From NCBI RefSeq assembly GCF_002157735.2, contig NZ_AP018689.1, forward strand, positions 806,001 through 870,000: DNA of 64,000 nt, written 5' to 3'. Shown in pieces: positions 30,099-38,728 of this stretch (within the stretch, counting starts at the first letter, position 1; each line of letters starts with the position of its first letter). Source of the stretch: Vibrio aphrogenes. GTDB lineage: Bacteria > Pseudomonadota > Gammaproteobacteria > Enterobacterales > Vibrionaceae. The position numbers and the translations under genes are program-made. The notes beneath the pieces were generated by a model. That model did no database searches, was not told the origin of the DNA, and was given only the letters and a program-made list of their open reading frames with translations.

Positions 30099-30119
30099 TT
30101 ATTTTGCATGATAAAATAA
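30099..30119. promoter_or_regulatory. NagC operator between nagB and nagE
   Basis: TTATTTT (30099-30105), a 7-base GCATGAT spacer, then AAAATAA (30113-30119) form a perfect 7+7 dyad that fits the NagC box. It is 53 bases upstream of nagB. A weaker half-matching site (TTTTTCCAAAAAAATAA, around 30262-30278) nearer nagE could allow looping repression, as known in E. coli nagE-nagB. Confidence 0.8.
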
Positions 30120-30187
30120 GTTTTGAAAACTATCTAGTATAAATACGATAAATCCTTCACAACATTTGAGCAAACCGGTAAATATCT

Positions 30188-30203
30188 CTTGATAAAGATC
30201 ACA
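30188..30203. promoter_or_regulatory. CRP-like site between nagB and nagE
   Basis: CTTGA-TAAAGA-TCACA has one perfect half (TCACA) and a degenerate other half (3 of 5) of the CRP consensus. Its place midway between the divergent nag genes fits catabolite activation. Confidence 0.5.
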
Positions 30204-30317
30204 AATAAAGTCCTTTTAATTTGCGCGCTAAAATTAATTACATAGACTGTCGTTGTACTAAATTTTTCCAAAAAAATAAGTTTTATAGTTTACCAAATCC
30301 TATAGGGGGGAATTACG

Positions 30318-31811
30318 GTGAATATTCTTGGATACTTCCAAAAAGTCGGTAAGGCGTTGATGGTACCTGTTGCCACACTGCCAGCAGCCGCAATATTAAT
30401 GGGTATAGGCTACTGGATTGATCCCAATGGTTGGGGTGCAAACAGTGCTTTAGCTGCATTTTTGATTAAGGCGGGTGCCGCGATTATTGATAATATGTCA
30501 TATCTGTTTGCAATTGGTGTTGCATACGGTATGTCTAAAGATAAAGATGGTGCCGCGGCATTGGCTGGTTTTGTCGGTTATACGGTCGTTATTACTTTAT
30601 TATCTCCGGGTGCCGTATCACAAATTCAAGGCATTGACCCGAGCGCAGTTCCTGCTGCATTTGGTAAAATCAACAACCAATTCGTTGGTATCTTGATGGG
30701 TATCGTAACGGCTGAAATTTATAACCGTTTCTCTCATGTTGAACTACATAAAGCTTTGTCTTTCTTCTCAGGTAAGCGTTTAATTCCAATTCTAACGTCT
30801 TTTGCTGGTATTTTGATTGCTTTCATCCTTATGTACTTATGGCCAATTGTTTATGGTGGCTTAGTACAATTTGGTGAGTCTATTCAAGGTCTAGGTGCGA
30901 CAGGGGCAGGTATTTATGCTTTCTTTAACCGCTTATTAATTCCAGTGGGTCTTCACCACGCATTAAACTCAGTATTCTGGTTTGATGTTGCCGGTATTAA
31001 TGATATTCCTAACTTCCTTGGTGGTGCGAAATCCATTGCAGAAGGTACTGCTGTTCCTGGTGTAACAGGTATGTATCAAGCTGGTTTCTTCCCTATCATG
31101 ATGTTTGGTTTACCAGGTGCTGCTCTGGCTATCTATCACACTTCTTTTTTGAAAAATAAAGAAAAAGTAGCTTCTATCATGATTGCCGCTGGTTTCGCAT
31201 CATTCTTTACGGGTGTGACTGAACCACTAGAGTTCTCTTTCATGTTCTTAGCGCCGCCATTGTACTTCTTGCATGCCTTGTTAACTGGTATTTCAGTTTA
31301 CATTGCCGCATCTATGCATTGGATTGCAGGTTTTGGCTTCTCAGCTGGTCTTGTCGATATGGTATTATCATCTCGCAACCCACTTGCGGTAAGCTGGTAC
31401 ATGCTACTTGCTCAAGGCTTGGTTTTCTTTGTCATTTACTACTTCGTATTCCGTACCGTGATTGTTAAGTTCAATCTTAAAACTCCTGGTCGTGAAGATG
31501 AGACAGCGGCGACAGAGTCCAATGTGAAAGGTTCTGAAAAGTCTTCTGAATTAGCTCGCCAATACTTGAAAGCTCTTGGTGGCCATCAAAATCTATCTAG
31601 CATTGATGCCTGTATCACGCGTCTTCGCTTGACAGTGAATGATATGAGCCAAATCGAAGAGTCTACCTTAAAAGCATTAGGTGCTATGGGGGTTATCAAA
31701 CTGGGTACTAATAACTTACAAGTTATTTTAGGTCCACTGGCTGAAATTGTTGCTGGTGAAATGAAAAAAGTACCAGAATCTGACGATTTATCGGATGTGA
31801 CACTTCCATAA
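30318..31811 (+). CDS. nagE: PTS N-acetylglucosamine EIICB permease (no IIA domain)
   Basis: A 497-residue inner-membrane permease that imports and phosphorylates GlcNAc. Residues 1-375 form the IIC channel (LPAAAILMGIGYWIDP, GLHHALNSVFWFDVAG). Residues about 410-490 form the IIB domain with the phosphocysteine in SIDACITRLRL. E. coli NagE has an extra IIA domain; here the protein ends after IIB, so Crr must supply phosphate. The start is GTG 30318 with a GGGGGG ribosome site. It is divergent from nagBAC and followed by a strong terminator. Confidence 0.95.
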   Translation: MNILGYFQKVGKALMVPVATLPAAAILMGIGYWIDPNGWGANSALAAFLIKAGAAIIDNMSYLFAIGVAYGMSKDKDGAAALAGFVGYTVVITLLSPGAVSQIQGIDPSAVPAAFGKINNQFVGILMGIVTAEIYNRFSHVELHKALSFFSGKRLIPILTSFAGILIAFILMYLWPIVYGGLVQFGESIQGLGATGAGIYAFFNRLLIPVGLHHALNSVFWFDVAGINDIPNFLGGAKSIAEGTAVPGVTGMYQAGFFPIMMFGLPGAALAIYHTSFLKNKEKVASIMIAAGFASFFTGVTEPLEFSFMFLAPPLYFLHALLTGISVYIAASMHWIAGFGFSAGLVDMVLSSRNPLAVSWYMLLAQGLVFFVIYYFVFRTVIVKFNLKTPGREDETAATESNVKGSEKSSELARQYLKALGGHQNLSSIDACITRLRLTVNDMSQIEESTLKALGAMGVIKLGTNNLQVILGPLAEIVAGEMKKVPESDDLSDVTLP

Positions 31812-31833
31812 TTGAATGAATAATATTCACCTT

Positions 31834-31860
31834 AAGGCTCCCACTGTGGAGCCTTTTTTT
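31834..31860 (+). terminator. Terminator of nagE
   Basis: AAGGCTCC (31834-31841) and GGAGCCTT (31848-31855) form a perfect stem around CACTGT, followed by a T run to 31860. Confidence 0.92.
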
Positions 31861-31984
31861 ATAATTACCGTTCTTTTGATTTATTTGCTAAAGAAAATGG
31901 CACTTCTAGTTGTGTAAAGGGCAAGAATTGTGGATCATTAGCCCTGATTATTAAAAGACTTTCATTTTTACTGAGGTATTATCG

Positions 31985-33646
31985 ATGAGTGAAGCTGAGG
32001 CTCGACCATCCAACTTTATCCGCCAAATTATTGACAAGGATCTTGCGGATGGCAAACACACAGGGATTCATACTCGTTTCCCACCTGAACCCAATGGCTA
32101 CTTACACATTGGCCATGCGAAGTCTATTTGCTTAAACTTTGGTTTGGCACAAGATTATCAGGGAAAGTGTAATCTTCGCTTTGATGATACGAACCCTGCA
32201 AAAGAAGACATTGAATACGTTGACTCTATTAAAAAAGATGTAAATTGGCTTGGTTTTCAATGGGATGGGGATATTTGTTACTCATCAAACTATTTTGATG
32301 CTTTATACGGCTATGCGGTTGAACTGATTGAAAAAGGTTTAGCCTATGTGGATGAATTGTCACCTGATGAAATTCGTGAATACCGTGGCACCTTAAAAGA
32401 GCCGGGTAAAAATAGCCCGTATCGTGATCGTAGCATTGAAGAGAATTTAGCTTTATTTGAAAAGATGCGTGATGGCGGTTTTGAAGAAGGCAAAGCGTGT
32501 TTACGTGCCAAAATTGATATGGCGTCTTCTTTTATCGTGATGCGCGATCCGGTGATTTATCGTGTGCGTTTTATCGAGCATCATCAAACGGGTGATAAAT
32601 GGTGCATTTACCCAATGTACGATTTTACACATTGTATTTCAGATGCGTTGGAAGGGATCACACATTCATTATGTACTTTAGAATTCCAAGATAACCGTCG
32701 TTTGTATGACTGGGTTTTAGAGAACATTACGATTGACTGCCAACCGCATCAGTACGAATTTAGCCGTCTTAATCTAGAATATACCGTAATGTCTAAGCGT
32801 AAGCTTAACCAACTGGTGACTGAAAAATTAGTCAATGGTTGGGATGACCCACGTATGCCAACCATTTCTGGTTTACGTCGTCGTGGATTTACGCCTAATT
32901 CAATTCGTGAGTTTTGTTCGCGTATCGGGGTTACTAAACAAGATAATATGATCGAGTTTAGTTCTTTAGAAGCGTGTATTCGTGAAGATTTAAACGAAAA
33001 TGCTGCGCGTGCTATGGCCGTCATTGAGCCTGTTAAAGTGGTTATTGAGAACTTTGAAGCTGAAGAAACTCTAACGATTGCGAATCACCCTAATAAGCCA
33101 GAAATGGGCACTCGTCAGGTTCCTTTTACCAAAGAGATCTGGATTGAAGCGGACGATTTTCGTGAAGAAGCGAATAAAAAGTATAAGCGTTTAGTTCTTG
33201 GCAAAGAAGTACGTTTACGTGGTGCTTATGTGATCCAAGCTAACCGTATTGAAAAAGACAGTGAAGGTAAGGTGACGACGATCTACTGTTCTTATGATCC
33301 TGAAACGCTAGGTAAGAACCCGGCGGATGGTCGTAAAGTCAAAGGTGTCATTCACTGGGTATCTGCGGAGAAAGGTGTTGCTGCGGATGTTCGTTTGTAT
33401 GATCGCTTATTTACTGTACCAAACCCAGCCGCGGCGGACGACTTTGCGGCGACTATTAACCCAGAGTCACTAGTGGTTAAAAAAGCGTTTGTGGAACCAA
33501 GTCTAATCGATGCGGAAGCGGGCGTTGGTTTCCAATTTGAGCGTACAGGCTATTTCTGTGTCGATGCTAAGGATTCAACACCGGAGCATTTAGTGTTTAA
33601 CCGTACCGTTGGCTTACGCGATTCTTGGGCTAAGATTGGCGATTAA
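31985..33646 (+). CDS. glnS: Glutaminyl-tRNA synthetase
   Basis: A 553-residue class I synthetase that charges tRNA-Gln. It has [16 protein letters not shown] with the HIGH motif and VMSKRKL as the KMSKS-like motif. The C-terminal beta-barrel anticodon domain completes the length of the E. coli enzyme (554). Monocistronic, with a bidirectional terminator shared with fur. Confidence 0.98.
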   Translation: MSEAEARPSNFIRQIIDKDLADGKHTGIHTRFPPEPNGYLHIGHAKSICLNFGLAQDYQGKCNLRFDDTNPAKEDIEYVDSIKKDVNWLGFQWDGDICYSSNYFDALYGYAVELIEKGLAYVDELSPDEIREYRGTLKEPGKNSPYRDRSIEENLALFEKMRDGGFEEGKACLRAKIDMASSFIVMRDPVIYRVRFIEHHQTGDKWCIYPMYDFTHCISDALEGITHSLCTLEFQDNRRLYDWVLENITIDCQPHQYEFSRLNLEYTVMSKRKLNQLVTEKLVNGWDDPRMPTISGLRRRGFTPNSIREFCSRIGVTKQDNMIEFSSLEACIREDLNENAARAMAVIEPVKVVIENFEAEETLTIANHPNKPEMGTRQVPFTKEIWIEADDFREEANKKYKRLVLGKEVRLRGAYVIQANRIEKDSEGKVTTIYCSYDPETLGKNPADGRKVKGVIHWVSAEKGVAADVRLYDRLFTVPNPAAADDFAATINPESLVVKKAFVEPSLIDAEAGVGFQFERTGYFCVDAKDSTPEHLVFNRTVGLRDSWAKIGD

Positions 33647-33669
33647 TCATGCTGTGAAGCTGTTATAAA

Positions 33670-33696
33670 AAAACGCACTCAATGAGTGCGTTTTTT
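33670..33696. terminator. Bidirectional terminator between glnS and fur
   Basis: AACGCACTC and GAGTGCGTT form the stem around AAT (core 33672-33692), with A and T runs on the two sides. Confidence 0.9.
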
Positions 33697-33720
33697 ATTG
33701 TGATTACAAAGCATTAAAAA

Positions 33721-34167
33721 CTATTTCGTTTTATGTGCGTTTTTATCTGTTTTACAGTTACCATTTGCACAGCGGCCGTATAGGTAAAGGCTGTGATTAG
33801 TCAATTGCACGTTGTATTGAGCTGCAATCTCTCTTTGGCGTTGCTCGATCAGTTCATCAGAAAACTCAATCACTTCACCACAATCTAAGCACACAAGGTG
33901 ATCATGATGGTGCTGGGTTGAGAGTTCAAATACCGATTTACCACCTTCAAAATGATGACGAGTTACAATACCGGCATCATCAAATTGGTTTAAAACGCGA
34001 TATACGGTTGCTAGACCAATTTCTTCACCAAGATCGATCAGCTTCTTATATAGATCCTCGGCACTGATGTGTTGGCAGTCCGGTTGTTGCAGTACCTCTA
34101 AAATCTTTAAACGAGGTAAGGTGACTTTTAGGCCTGCTTCCTTTAGAGCTTGGTTGTTATCTGGCAT
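33721..34167 (-). CDS. fur: Ferric uptake regulator Fur
   Basis: A 148-residue iron-responsive repressor of siderophore and heme uptake genes. The DNA-binding winged helix contains LATVYRVLNQFDDAG. Metal sites include HHFEGG and THHHDHLVCLDCGEV, with a further C-terminal cysteine pair (CANGNC). I choose ATG 34167 (MPDNNQALKEAGLKVTLP), preceded by AGGAAAG; the longer frame adds 16 residues with no family match. It is downstream of fldA on the same strand, but a terminator-like hairpin lies between. The upstream region holds an AT-rich stretch only partly like a Fur box (about 11 of 19), not called. Confidence 0.98.
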   Translation of the reverse strand: MPDNNQALKEAGLKVTLPRLKILEVLQQPDCQHISAEDLYKKLIDLGEEIGLATVYRVLNQFDDAGIVTRHHFEGGKSVFELSTQHHHDHLVCLDCGEVIEFSDELIEQRQREIAAQYNVQLTNHSLYLYGRCANGNCKTDKNAHKTK

Positions 34168-34364
34168 TGTACTTTCCTGTGATATTCTGTCTTGAGCAGA
34201 AGGCATGAATGACATCAGTAATTATGATTAATGTTAATGCTACAAATATTTAGCACCAAGATGCTGTTTATTTTGGTAGATTCAACGACCAAGTTCACTG
34301 TGTTTCACTAAATGTTGTCAAAATGTATATAGAATGACTATAACATTAGACTGATGATAACAAA

Positions 34365-34384
34365 ATACCTCACCTTGGAGGTAT
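34365..34384 (-). terminator. Terminator-like hairpin after fldA
   Basis: ATACCTC (34365-34371) and GAGGTAT (34378-34384) pair around ACCTTG. Reading leftward the stem is followed by TTTGTT, a short T tract. It separates fldA from fur. Confidence 0.6.
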
Positions 34385-34407
34385 CTTCATATGTCACAAA
34401 TTTTTGA

Positions 34408-34935
34408 TTAATCGGCTAATTCTGCTAGACACATTTCATCATAAATTTGTTTAGACCAAGTTTTTACGCGTGCTTCTGTGAGTTCTGGCTGACGATCTTC
34501 ATCAATACAAAGACCAATAAAGTTATCATCATCAACTAAAGCTTTTGAGGCTTCAAATTCATAGCCTTCTGTTGGCCAGTAACCGATGATAGTACCGCCT
34601 TTTGCTTCAACGATGTCACGAACCGTACCCATCGCATCACAGAAGTATTCAGCATAATCTTCTTGGTCACCACAACCAAAAATAGCCACTAATTTAGTTG
34701 AGAAGTCGATAGCTTCTAATTCCGGGAAAAAGTCGTCCCAATCACATTGAGATTCACCGTAATACCAAGTAGGAATACCTAGTAGTAATAGGTCAAAATT
34801 ATCAATATCTTCTTTGCTGCTTTTTGCAATGTCTTGTACATGTACAAGTTGTTTGCCCAGCTCTTTTTGAATCATTTTAGCAACTGCTTCAGTGTTGCCT
34901 GTGTCACTACCAAAGAAGAGTCCTACACTTGCCAT
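34408..34935 (-). CDS. fldA: Flavodoxin I
   Basis: A 175-residue FMN protein that carries low-potential electrons to enzymes such as pyruvate formate-lyase activase, methionine synthase and IspG/IspH. The phosphate loop GSDTGNTEAVAK, the flavin-stacking PTWYYGESQCDWDDF and the long-chain insert identify it. Length and the fldA-fur order match E. coli. Confidence 0.97.
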   Translation of the reverse strand: MASVGLFFGSDTGNTEAVAKMIQKELGKQLVHVQDIAKSSKEDIDNFDLLLLGIPTWYYGESQCDWDDFFPELEAIDFSTKLVAIFGCGDQEDYAEYFCDAMGTVRDIVEAKGGTIIGYWPTEGYEFEASKALVDDDNFIGLCIDEDRQPELTEARVKTWSKQIYDEMCLAELAD

Positions 34936-35013
34936 AGAAATATTACCTATTTATCTATTACCGAATATGACGGTATCAATCGAATTAAAAAATGATGCAG
35001 TTGAATAAGAGAT

Positions 35014-35235
35014 TCAACCTAAGCCTGTACCTTCCCAGCTCATTTGAATTAAGCCTTTAGCAATAAAGCCGGCACAACCTAAAAATAAAACTAGCCATAC
35101 AATACGGCGACCAAATACAGGAACATTGCCTTGTTTTAATACATCTTTGATGGCTAATCCAATCAACAAAAATAAGAATGCAAAAAATAAGTCTAAACCC
35201 AAAGATTCTATGGTGTTTATATGTTCATACAGCAT
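35014..35235 (-). CDS. DUF2788 family small membrane protein
   Basis: A 73-residue protein with two hydrophobic helices (about 15-33 and 46-64), separated by KDVLKQGNVPVFGRRIV. This pattern fits DUF2788, of unknown function. I take ATG 35235 because AAAGGTGAT precedes it; an in-frame GTG four codons upstream lacks a ribosome site. It lies between ybfF and fldA on the same strand. Confidence 0.8.
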   Translation of the reverse strand: MLYEHINTIESLGLDLFFAFLFLLIGLAIKDVLKQGNVPVFGRRIVWLVLFLGCAGFIAKGLIQMSWEGTGLG

Positions 35236-35330
35236 AGGTTTGATCACCTTTGTTTTTTATCGCTGAACTATAGCATTAATCTCGTTGAAAGTTAATGCGA
35301 ACTCGCTCTCGTCCTAACAGGAAATACGAA

Positions 35331-36104
35331 TTATTTCGCAATAAAACGTCGAATCGCTCTGAGGACTTCATCCGGCTTTTCCGCATGGAGCCAGTGACCC
35401 GTATTGGCGATCACATGGGCTTTGCTATTGGGAAATTGTTGGATAATAGCTGATTGGTGCTCAGGGAGTAAATAATCTGAATTCGCACCTTTTAAGAAGA
35501 GCGTTTTATTCTGGAAAGGGGCAATAGGATCCCAGCCTTGAATGTGATGATAATTATTGATGATCACCTCCACATTGAATAGCCACTGCATATAGACATC
35601 TTTGTGATGTAATGATTTAGCTAGAAATTGGCGAACGCCATCTAATTCAAGATGCTGGCTAAGACACTCTAAAGCGGCTTTTCTTGTGGTTGGTTTTTGT
35701 TGTATCACAGATTGTAACCCAGCAAATACATTGTCATGGCGTCTTTGGGTGTAATGGATCGGTGCCATATCAAGAACCACCAATTGAGTAATTTTCTGCG
35801 GGGCCAATGCTGATAATGCCATTGCTGCTTTACCCCCCATCGAGTGGCCGACCACGATCGCAGATTCTACATTTAGGTGGCTTAGTAAGCGCAATAGATC
35901 GTCTGCCATTGCTTGATAGTGCATTGTATCACTATGAAAAGAGTGGCCATGATTGCGTAAGTCGACGCTAATGACCGTATGGTCGGTGGTGAAATCGCGG
36001 GCTAATAACCCGAGGTTGCTTAAACTGCCAAATAAACCATGAATCAGAATAATGGCGGGACCTTGTCCTTGAATTGTGTAATTTAATAAGGGTTGTGATG
36101 GCAT
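35331..36104 (-). CDS. ybfF: Alpha/beta-hydrolase esterase YbfF
   Basis: A 257-residue cytosolic hydrolase. The nucleophile serine is in GHSMGGKAA, the oxyanion segment is HGLFGSLSNLG, and the likely catalytic histidine is in NTGHWLHAEKP. E. coli YbfF acts on short-chain acyl esters such as CoA thioesters; the native substrate is uncertain. In E. coli ybfF is divergent from seqA-pgm; here a two-gene cytochrome operon separates them. Confidence 0.92.
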   Translation of the reverse strand: MPSQPLLNYTIQGQGPAIILIHGLFGSLSNLGLLARDFTTDHTVISVDLRNHGHSFHSDTMHYQAMADDLLRLLSHLNVESAIVVGHSMGGKAAMALSALAPQKITQLVVLDMAPIHYTQRRHDNVFAGLQSVIQQKPTTRKAALECLSQHLELDGVRQFLAKSLHHKDVYMQWLFNVEVIINNYHHIQGWDPIAPFQNKTLFLKGANSDYLLPEHQSAIIQQFPNSKAHVIANTGHWLHAEKPDEVLRAIRRFIAK

Positions 36105-36316
36105 GAGGTTTCCCCAGATAAAAGCGATGCGGCGTATGATAATACAGAGTGAAAGAGAAAGTAATCTGTCGACGGGCTTACATTTGTGAACATAAATTAA
36201 ACAAAATAATTTATTTTATATTAACTATCTGTTCTTATTGTAAAAGCACTGTAAATCGAATCCGCTATACTTTAATTATTTGTAATCTAATCAGTCTATA
36301 ATAATTAGGAAGTAAT

Positions 36317-36970
36317 ATGAAAAAACGTTTAACAGCGGTAGCTTTATTGCTGCTTCCCATAATAGGAGCCGCAGAAAGTTTACCAGAAGAAAAAGAAGGA
36401 ATTGTGCCGTTTTGTTCCACTTGTCATGGAGTGAATGGCGTCTCTACTTTAGACCATATTCCTAATTTATGGGGACAATCAGAACAATACCTCCACGAGC
36501 AAGTTGAAAACTTTCGTAGCAAGAAGCGCCACACCACTTTTATGGACGCGTTTATTTATCAAATTTCAGATGAACAAATGGCAACCATTGTAAAACATTA
36601 TTCAAGTGTGCCGAATGCATTAACGTTTGACCTGCAATGGCGAGGTGATAAATGGCCTGGAGATATGAAGTTAGGTGAAAAAATTGCTTATAGCGGAAAA
36701 ATGGAAGCGAACATTCCGGCTTGCGTGGCTTGTCATGGTCCGAGTGGCGTCGGCGTCAAGCCTAGTTTCCCTCGTCTTGCGGGGCAAAATGCCGCGTATT
36801 TAATCAACCAGATGAAATCATGGAAAGATGGGACTCGTCCACCAGGGGCGATGGCGTTAATGGGGCCGATTGCGAATGGTTTAACGGATGAAGAAATTAA
36901 GGCTGTGTCAGGTTATTTCGCCTCACTTGGTCAACCGATAGGACAACAAACAGCGGAGGTGAAAAAATGA
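36317..36970 (+). CDS. tsdB: Diheme cytochrome c4-like electron carrier, probable TsdB
   Basis: A 217-residue periplasmic protein with a signal peptide (1-19) and two heme c sites, CSTCH (33-37) and CVACH (136-140). Each is followed by a cytochrome c fold with its own methionine candidates (M76 region; PPGAMALMGP). Two tandem cytochrome domains are the cytochrome c4 pattern, and TsdB is the c4-like partner that passes electrons between TsdA and the respiratory chain. Its stop overlaps the next start by four bases (ATGA), so the two proteins are translationally coupled. The name depends on the TsdA call. Confidence 0.82.
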   Translation: MKKRLTAVALLLLPIIGAAESLPEEKEGIVPFCSTCHGVNGVSTLDHIPNLWGQSEQYLHEQVENFRSKKRHTTFMDAFIYQISDEQMATIVKHYSSVPNALTFDLQWRGDKWPGDMKLGEKIAYSGKMEANIPACVACHGPSGVGVKPSFPRLAGQNAAYLINQMKSWKDGTRPPGAMALMGPIANGLTDEEIKAVSGYFASLGQPIGQQTAEVKK

Positions 36971-37878
36971 AATATCTCTTATTAAGCCTTTCTCTGTTAA
37001 GTGCGATGACATGGGCGGAAACCGGTCATACCGATTTAGCTCAGGTAGAACCAGGAAAAGCTCTCGCAGAAGGTGAGAATTACCACCAAGTTCCTGATTG
37101 GAACGCTATTCCTGAAGAGCATTTCGCTGAGGCAGTAAAGCGAGGTTATTCTATTTTTATGAATAGCCAGCAGATGAAAAGTGATGGCGCGGTCGGAAAT
37201 GGCCTTAACTGTACCAATTGTCATTTATCAGCGGGACGCTTAGCCAATTCAGCTCCTTTATGGGGGGCGTATGTGTCTTATCCTGCATATCGGGGTAAAA
37301 ATAACAAGATCAATACTTATGAAGATCGCTTACAAGGGTGTTTTGCTTATTCTATGAATGGAAAGCCACCTGCGGCCACCAGCCAAGAAATTTTAGATTT
37401 AACGGCTTATTCATATTGGTTAGCGACTGATGCCAAAGTGAACGCGAAGATTTCTGGCCGCGGATTTCCCAAAGCAGCCCAACCGAAGTTAGCCCCTGAC
37501 TTTATCCGGGGTCAGGAAGTATATAAAGCAGAATGTGCATTGTGTCATGGTGATAATGGGGAAGGGCGCAAGGTTGGTGAGCGTTATGTTTTCCCTCCAT
37601 TATGGGGTAAAGACAGTTATAACTGGGGAGCTGGTATGCATCAAATCAGTTCTGCGGCTAACTTTATTAAAGCGAACATGCCTTTAAGTAAAGGAAACAG
37701 TTTAACCGATCAACAAGCATGGGATGTGTCGACGTTCATTAATAGCCATGAACGCCCACAAGATCCGCGGGTAATGAAATCGGTGGCTGAAACCGCGAAA
37801 CAGTTTCATGCGAAAGATTCGTTATATGGTACGCCATCTCCCGTTGATCAACATATCTTAGGAACAAAAGCTTATTAA
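36967..37878 (+). CDS. tsdA: Thiosulfate dehydrogenase / tetrathionate reductase TsdA
   Basis: A 303-residue periplasmic diheme cytochrome c with a signal peptide (1-17). Heme sites are CTNCH (82-86) and CALCH (190-194). C125 in RLQGCFAYSMNGK is placed 39 residues after the first heme histidine, where TsdA has its unusual axial cysteine. M238 in FIKANMP is 44 residues after the second heme histidine, matching the distal methionine. TsdA interconverts thiosulfate and tetrathionate at heme 1. The residue before M238 is Asn, as I recall for the Campylobacter enzyme, rather than the Lys of Allochromatium. SoxA-like cytochromes are a less likely alternative. A strong terminator follows. Confidence 0.85.
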   Translation: MKYLLLSLSLLSAMTWAETGHTDLAQVEPGKALAEGENYHQVPDWNAIPEEHFAEAVKRGYSIFMNSQQMKSDGAVGNGLNCTNCHLSAGRLANSAPLWGAYVSYPAYRGKNNKINTYEDRLQGCFAYSMNGKPPAATSQEILDLTAYSYWLATDAKVNAKISGRGFPKAAQPKLAPDFIRGQEVYKAECALCHGDNGEGRKVGERYVFPPLWGKDSYNWGAGMHQISSAANFIKANMPLSKGNSLTDQQAWDVSTFINSHERPQDPRVMKSVAETAKQFHAKDSLYGTPSPVDQHILGTKAY

Positions 37879-37916
37879 ATTGTGTAATGGTACGAATAGA
37901 TATCCTGCAAGCAAAG

Positions 37917-37948
37917 AAAGCCTCTATAGTTATGGTAGAGGCTTTTTT
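37917..37948 (+). terminator. Terminator of tsdBA
   Basis: AAAGCCTCTA (37917-37926) and TAGAGGCTTT (37936-37945) form a perfect 10-bp stem with a 9-nt loop and a T run. Confidence 0.92.
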
Positions 37949-38092
37949 GAACAGACGATCAGGTAAGAATAAAAGATTCAGTGATCAAACCGATCCTTTT
38001 TATGATTAACTCATCGTATTTGGCATAGAGTATCTGTTCACTTATAGGTATAATCACACCAGTTTTAAACAGATTGAGATTGTGAAAAGCCA

Positions 38093-38629
38093 ATGAAAAC
38101 CATTGAAGTAGATGAAGAACTTTATCGTTATATTGCGAGTCAAACCCAACATATTGGTGAAAGTGCCTCGGATATATTACGTCGACTTTTAATCGGTGGG
38201 CAGCAAGGATCACAAGAGGCTATTCAAGTCGCACAACCGGTTGTGATCGAAACACCGACTCAACCCGCGAAGCAAGAGAAGCCTGATGGCGTGAAAGTAA
38301 TGCGCTCCTTATTGATCTCTGATGAGTTCGCAGAAAAAGATAAAGCCATCGATCGTTTTATGATGATTTTATCTTCTTTGTACCATGTCAATGCAGCCAA
38401 TTTTGCGGAAGCGGCGAAGGTGAAAGGTCGTACCCGTGTTTATTTTGCTGACAATGAAGAAACATTGCTGGCGAGCGGCAAAACAACCAAACCTCGCTCG
38501 ATCCCCAATACTCCATTTTGGGTGATTACCAACAACAATACCAACCGCAAACGCCAAATGGTGCAGCAATTAATGACACAGATGGGCTTTCAAGCTGATC
38601 TCATTGATAAAGTGTGTAATGCCATCTAA
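38093..38629 (+). CDS. seqA: Replication initiation modulator SeqA
   Basis: A 178-residue protein that binds hemimethylated GATC sites, sequesters oriC and limits re-initiation. The N-terminal oligomerisation segment is MKTIEVDEELYRYIASQTQ with SASDILRRLL. The C-terminal DNA-binding domain contains RSIPNTPFWVITNNNTNRKR. A glutamine/proline-rich linker lies between (about 40-65). It precedes pgm as in E. coli, but an intrinsic terminator lies between the two genes. Confidence 0.97.
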   Translation: MKTIEVDEELYRYIASQTQHIGESASDILRRLLIGGQQGSQEAIQVAQPVVIETPTQPAKQEKPDGVKVMRSLLISDEFAEKDKAIDRFMMILSSLYHVNAANFAEAAKVKGRTRVYFADNEETLLASGKTTKPRSIPNTPFWVITNNNTNRKRQMVQQLMTQMGFQADLIDKVCNAI

Positions 38630-38657
38630 CGTTTAAATACCACACAGTTTTGATAAG

Positions 38658-38699
38658 AGCCTCATAATATTTGTTTCCCACCTATTATGAGGCTTTTTT
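38658..38699 (+). terminator. Terminator between seqA and pgm
   Basis: AGCCTCATAATA (38658-38669) pairs perfectly with TATTATGAGGCT (38683-38694), 12 bp, followed by a T run to 38699. It lies only 30 bases before the pgm start, so pgm needs read-through or an internal promoter in seqA. Confidence 0.88.
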
Positions 38700-38728
38700 A
38701 CTTTAAGATTATTGCAAAGGATTATGGA

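Noticed and set aside
34216..34300. Possible Fur box upstream of fur (near 34225-34245)
   Set aside because: Only about 11 of 19 positions match the consensus in a very AT-rich stretch, which is close to background.
38687..38728. Upstream extension of pgm by 14 codons
   Set aside because: It runs through the terminator T tract after seqA, and family N-termini start at 38729.
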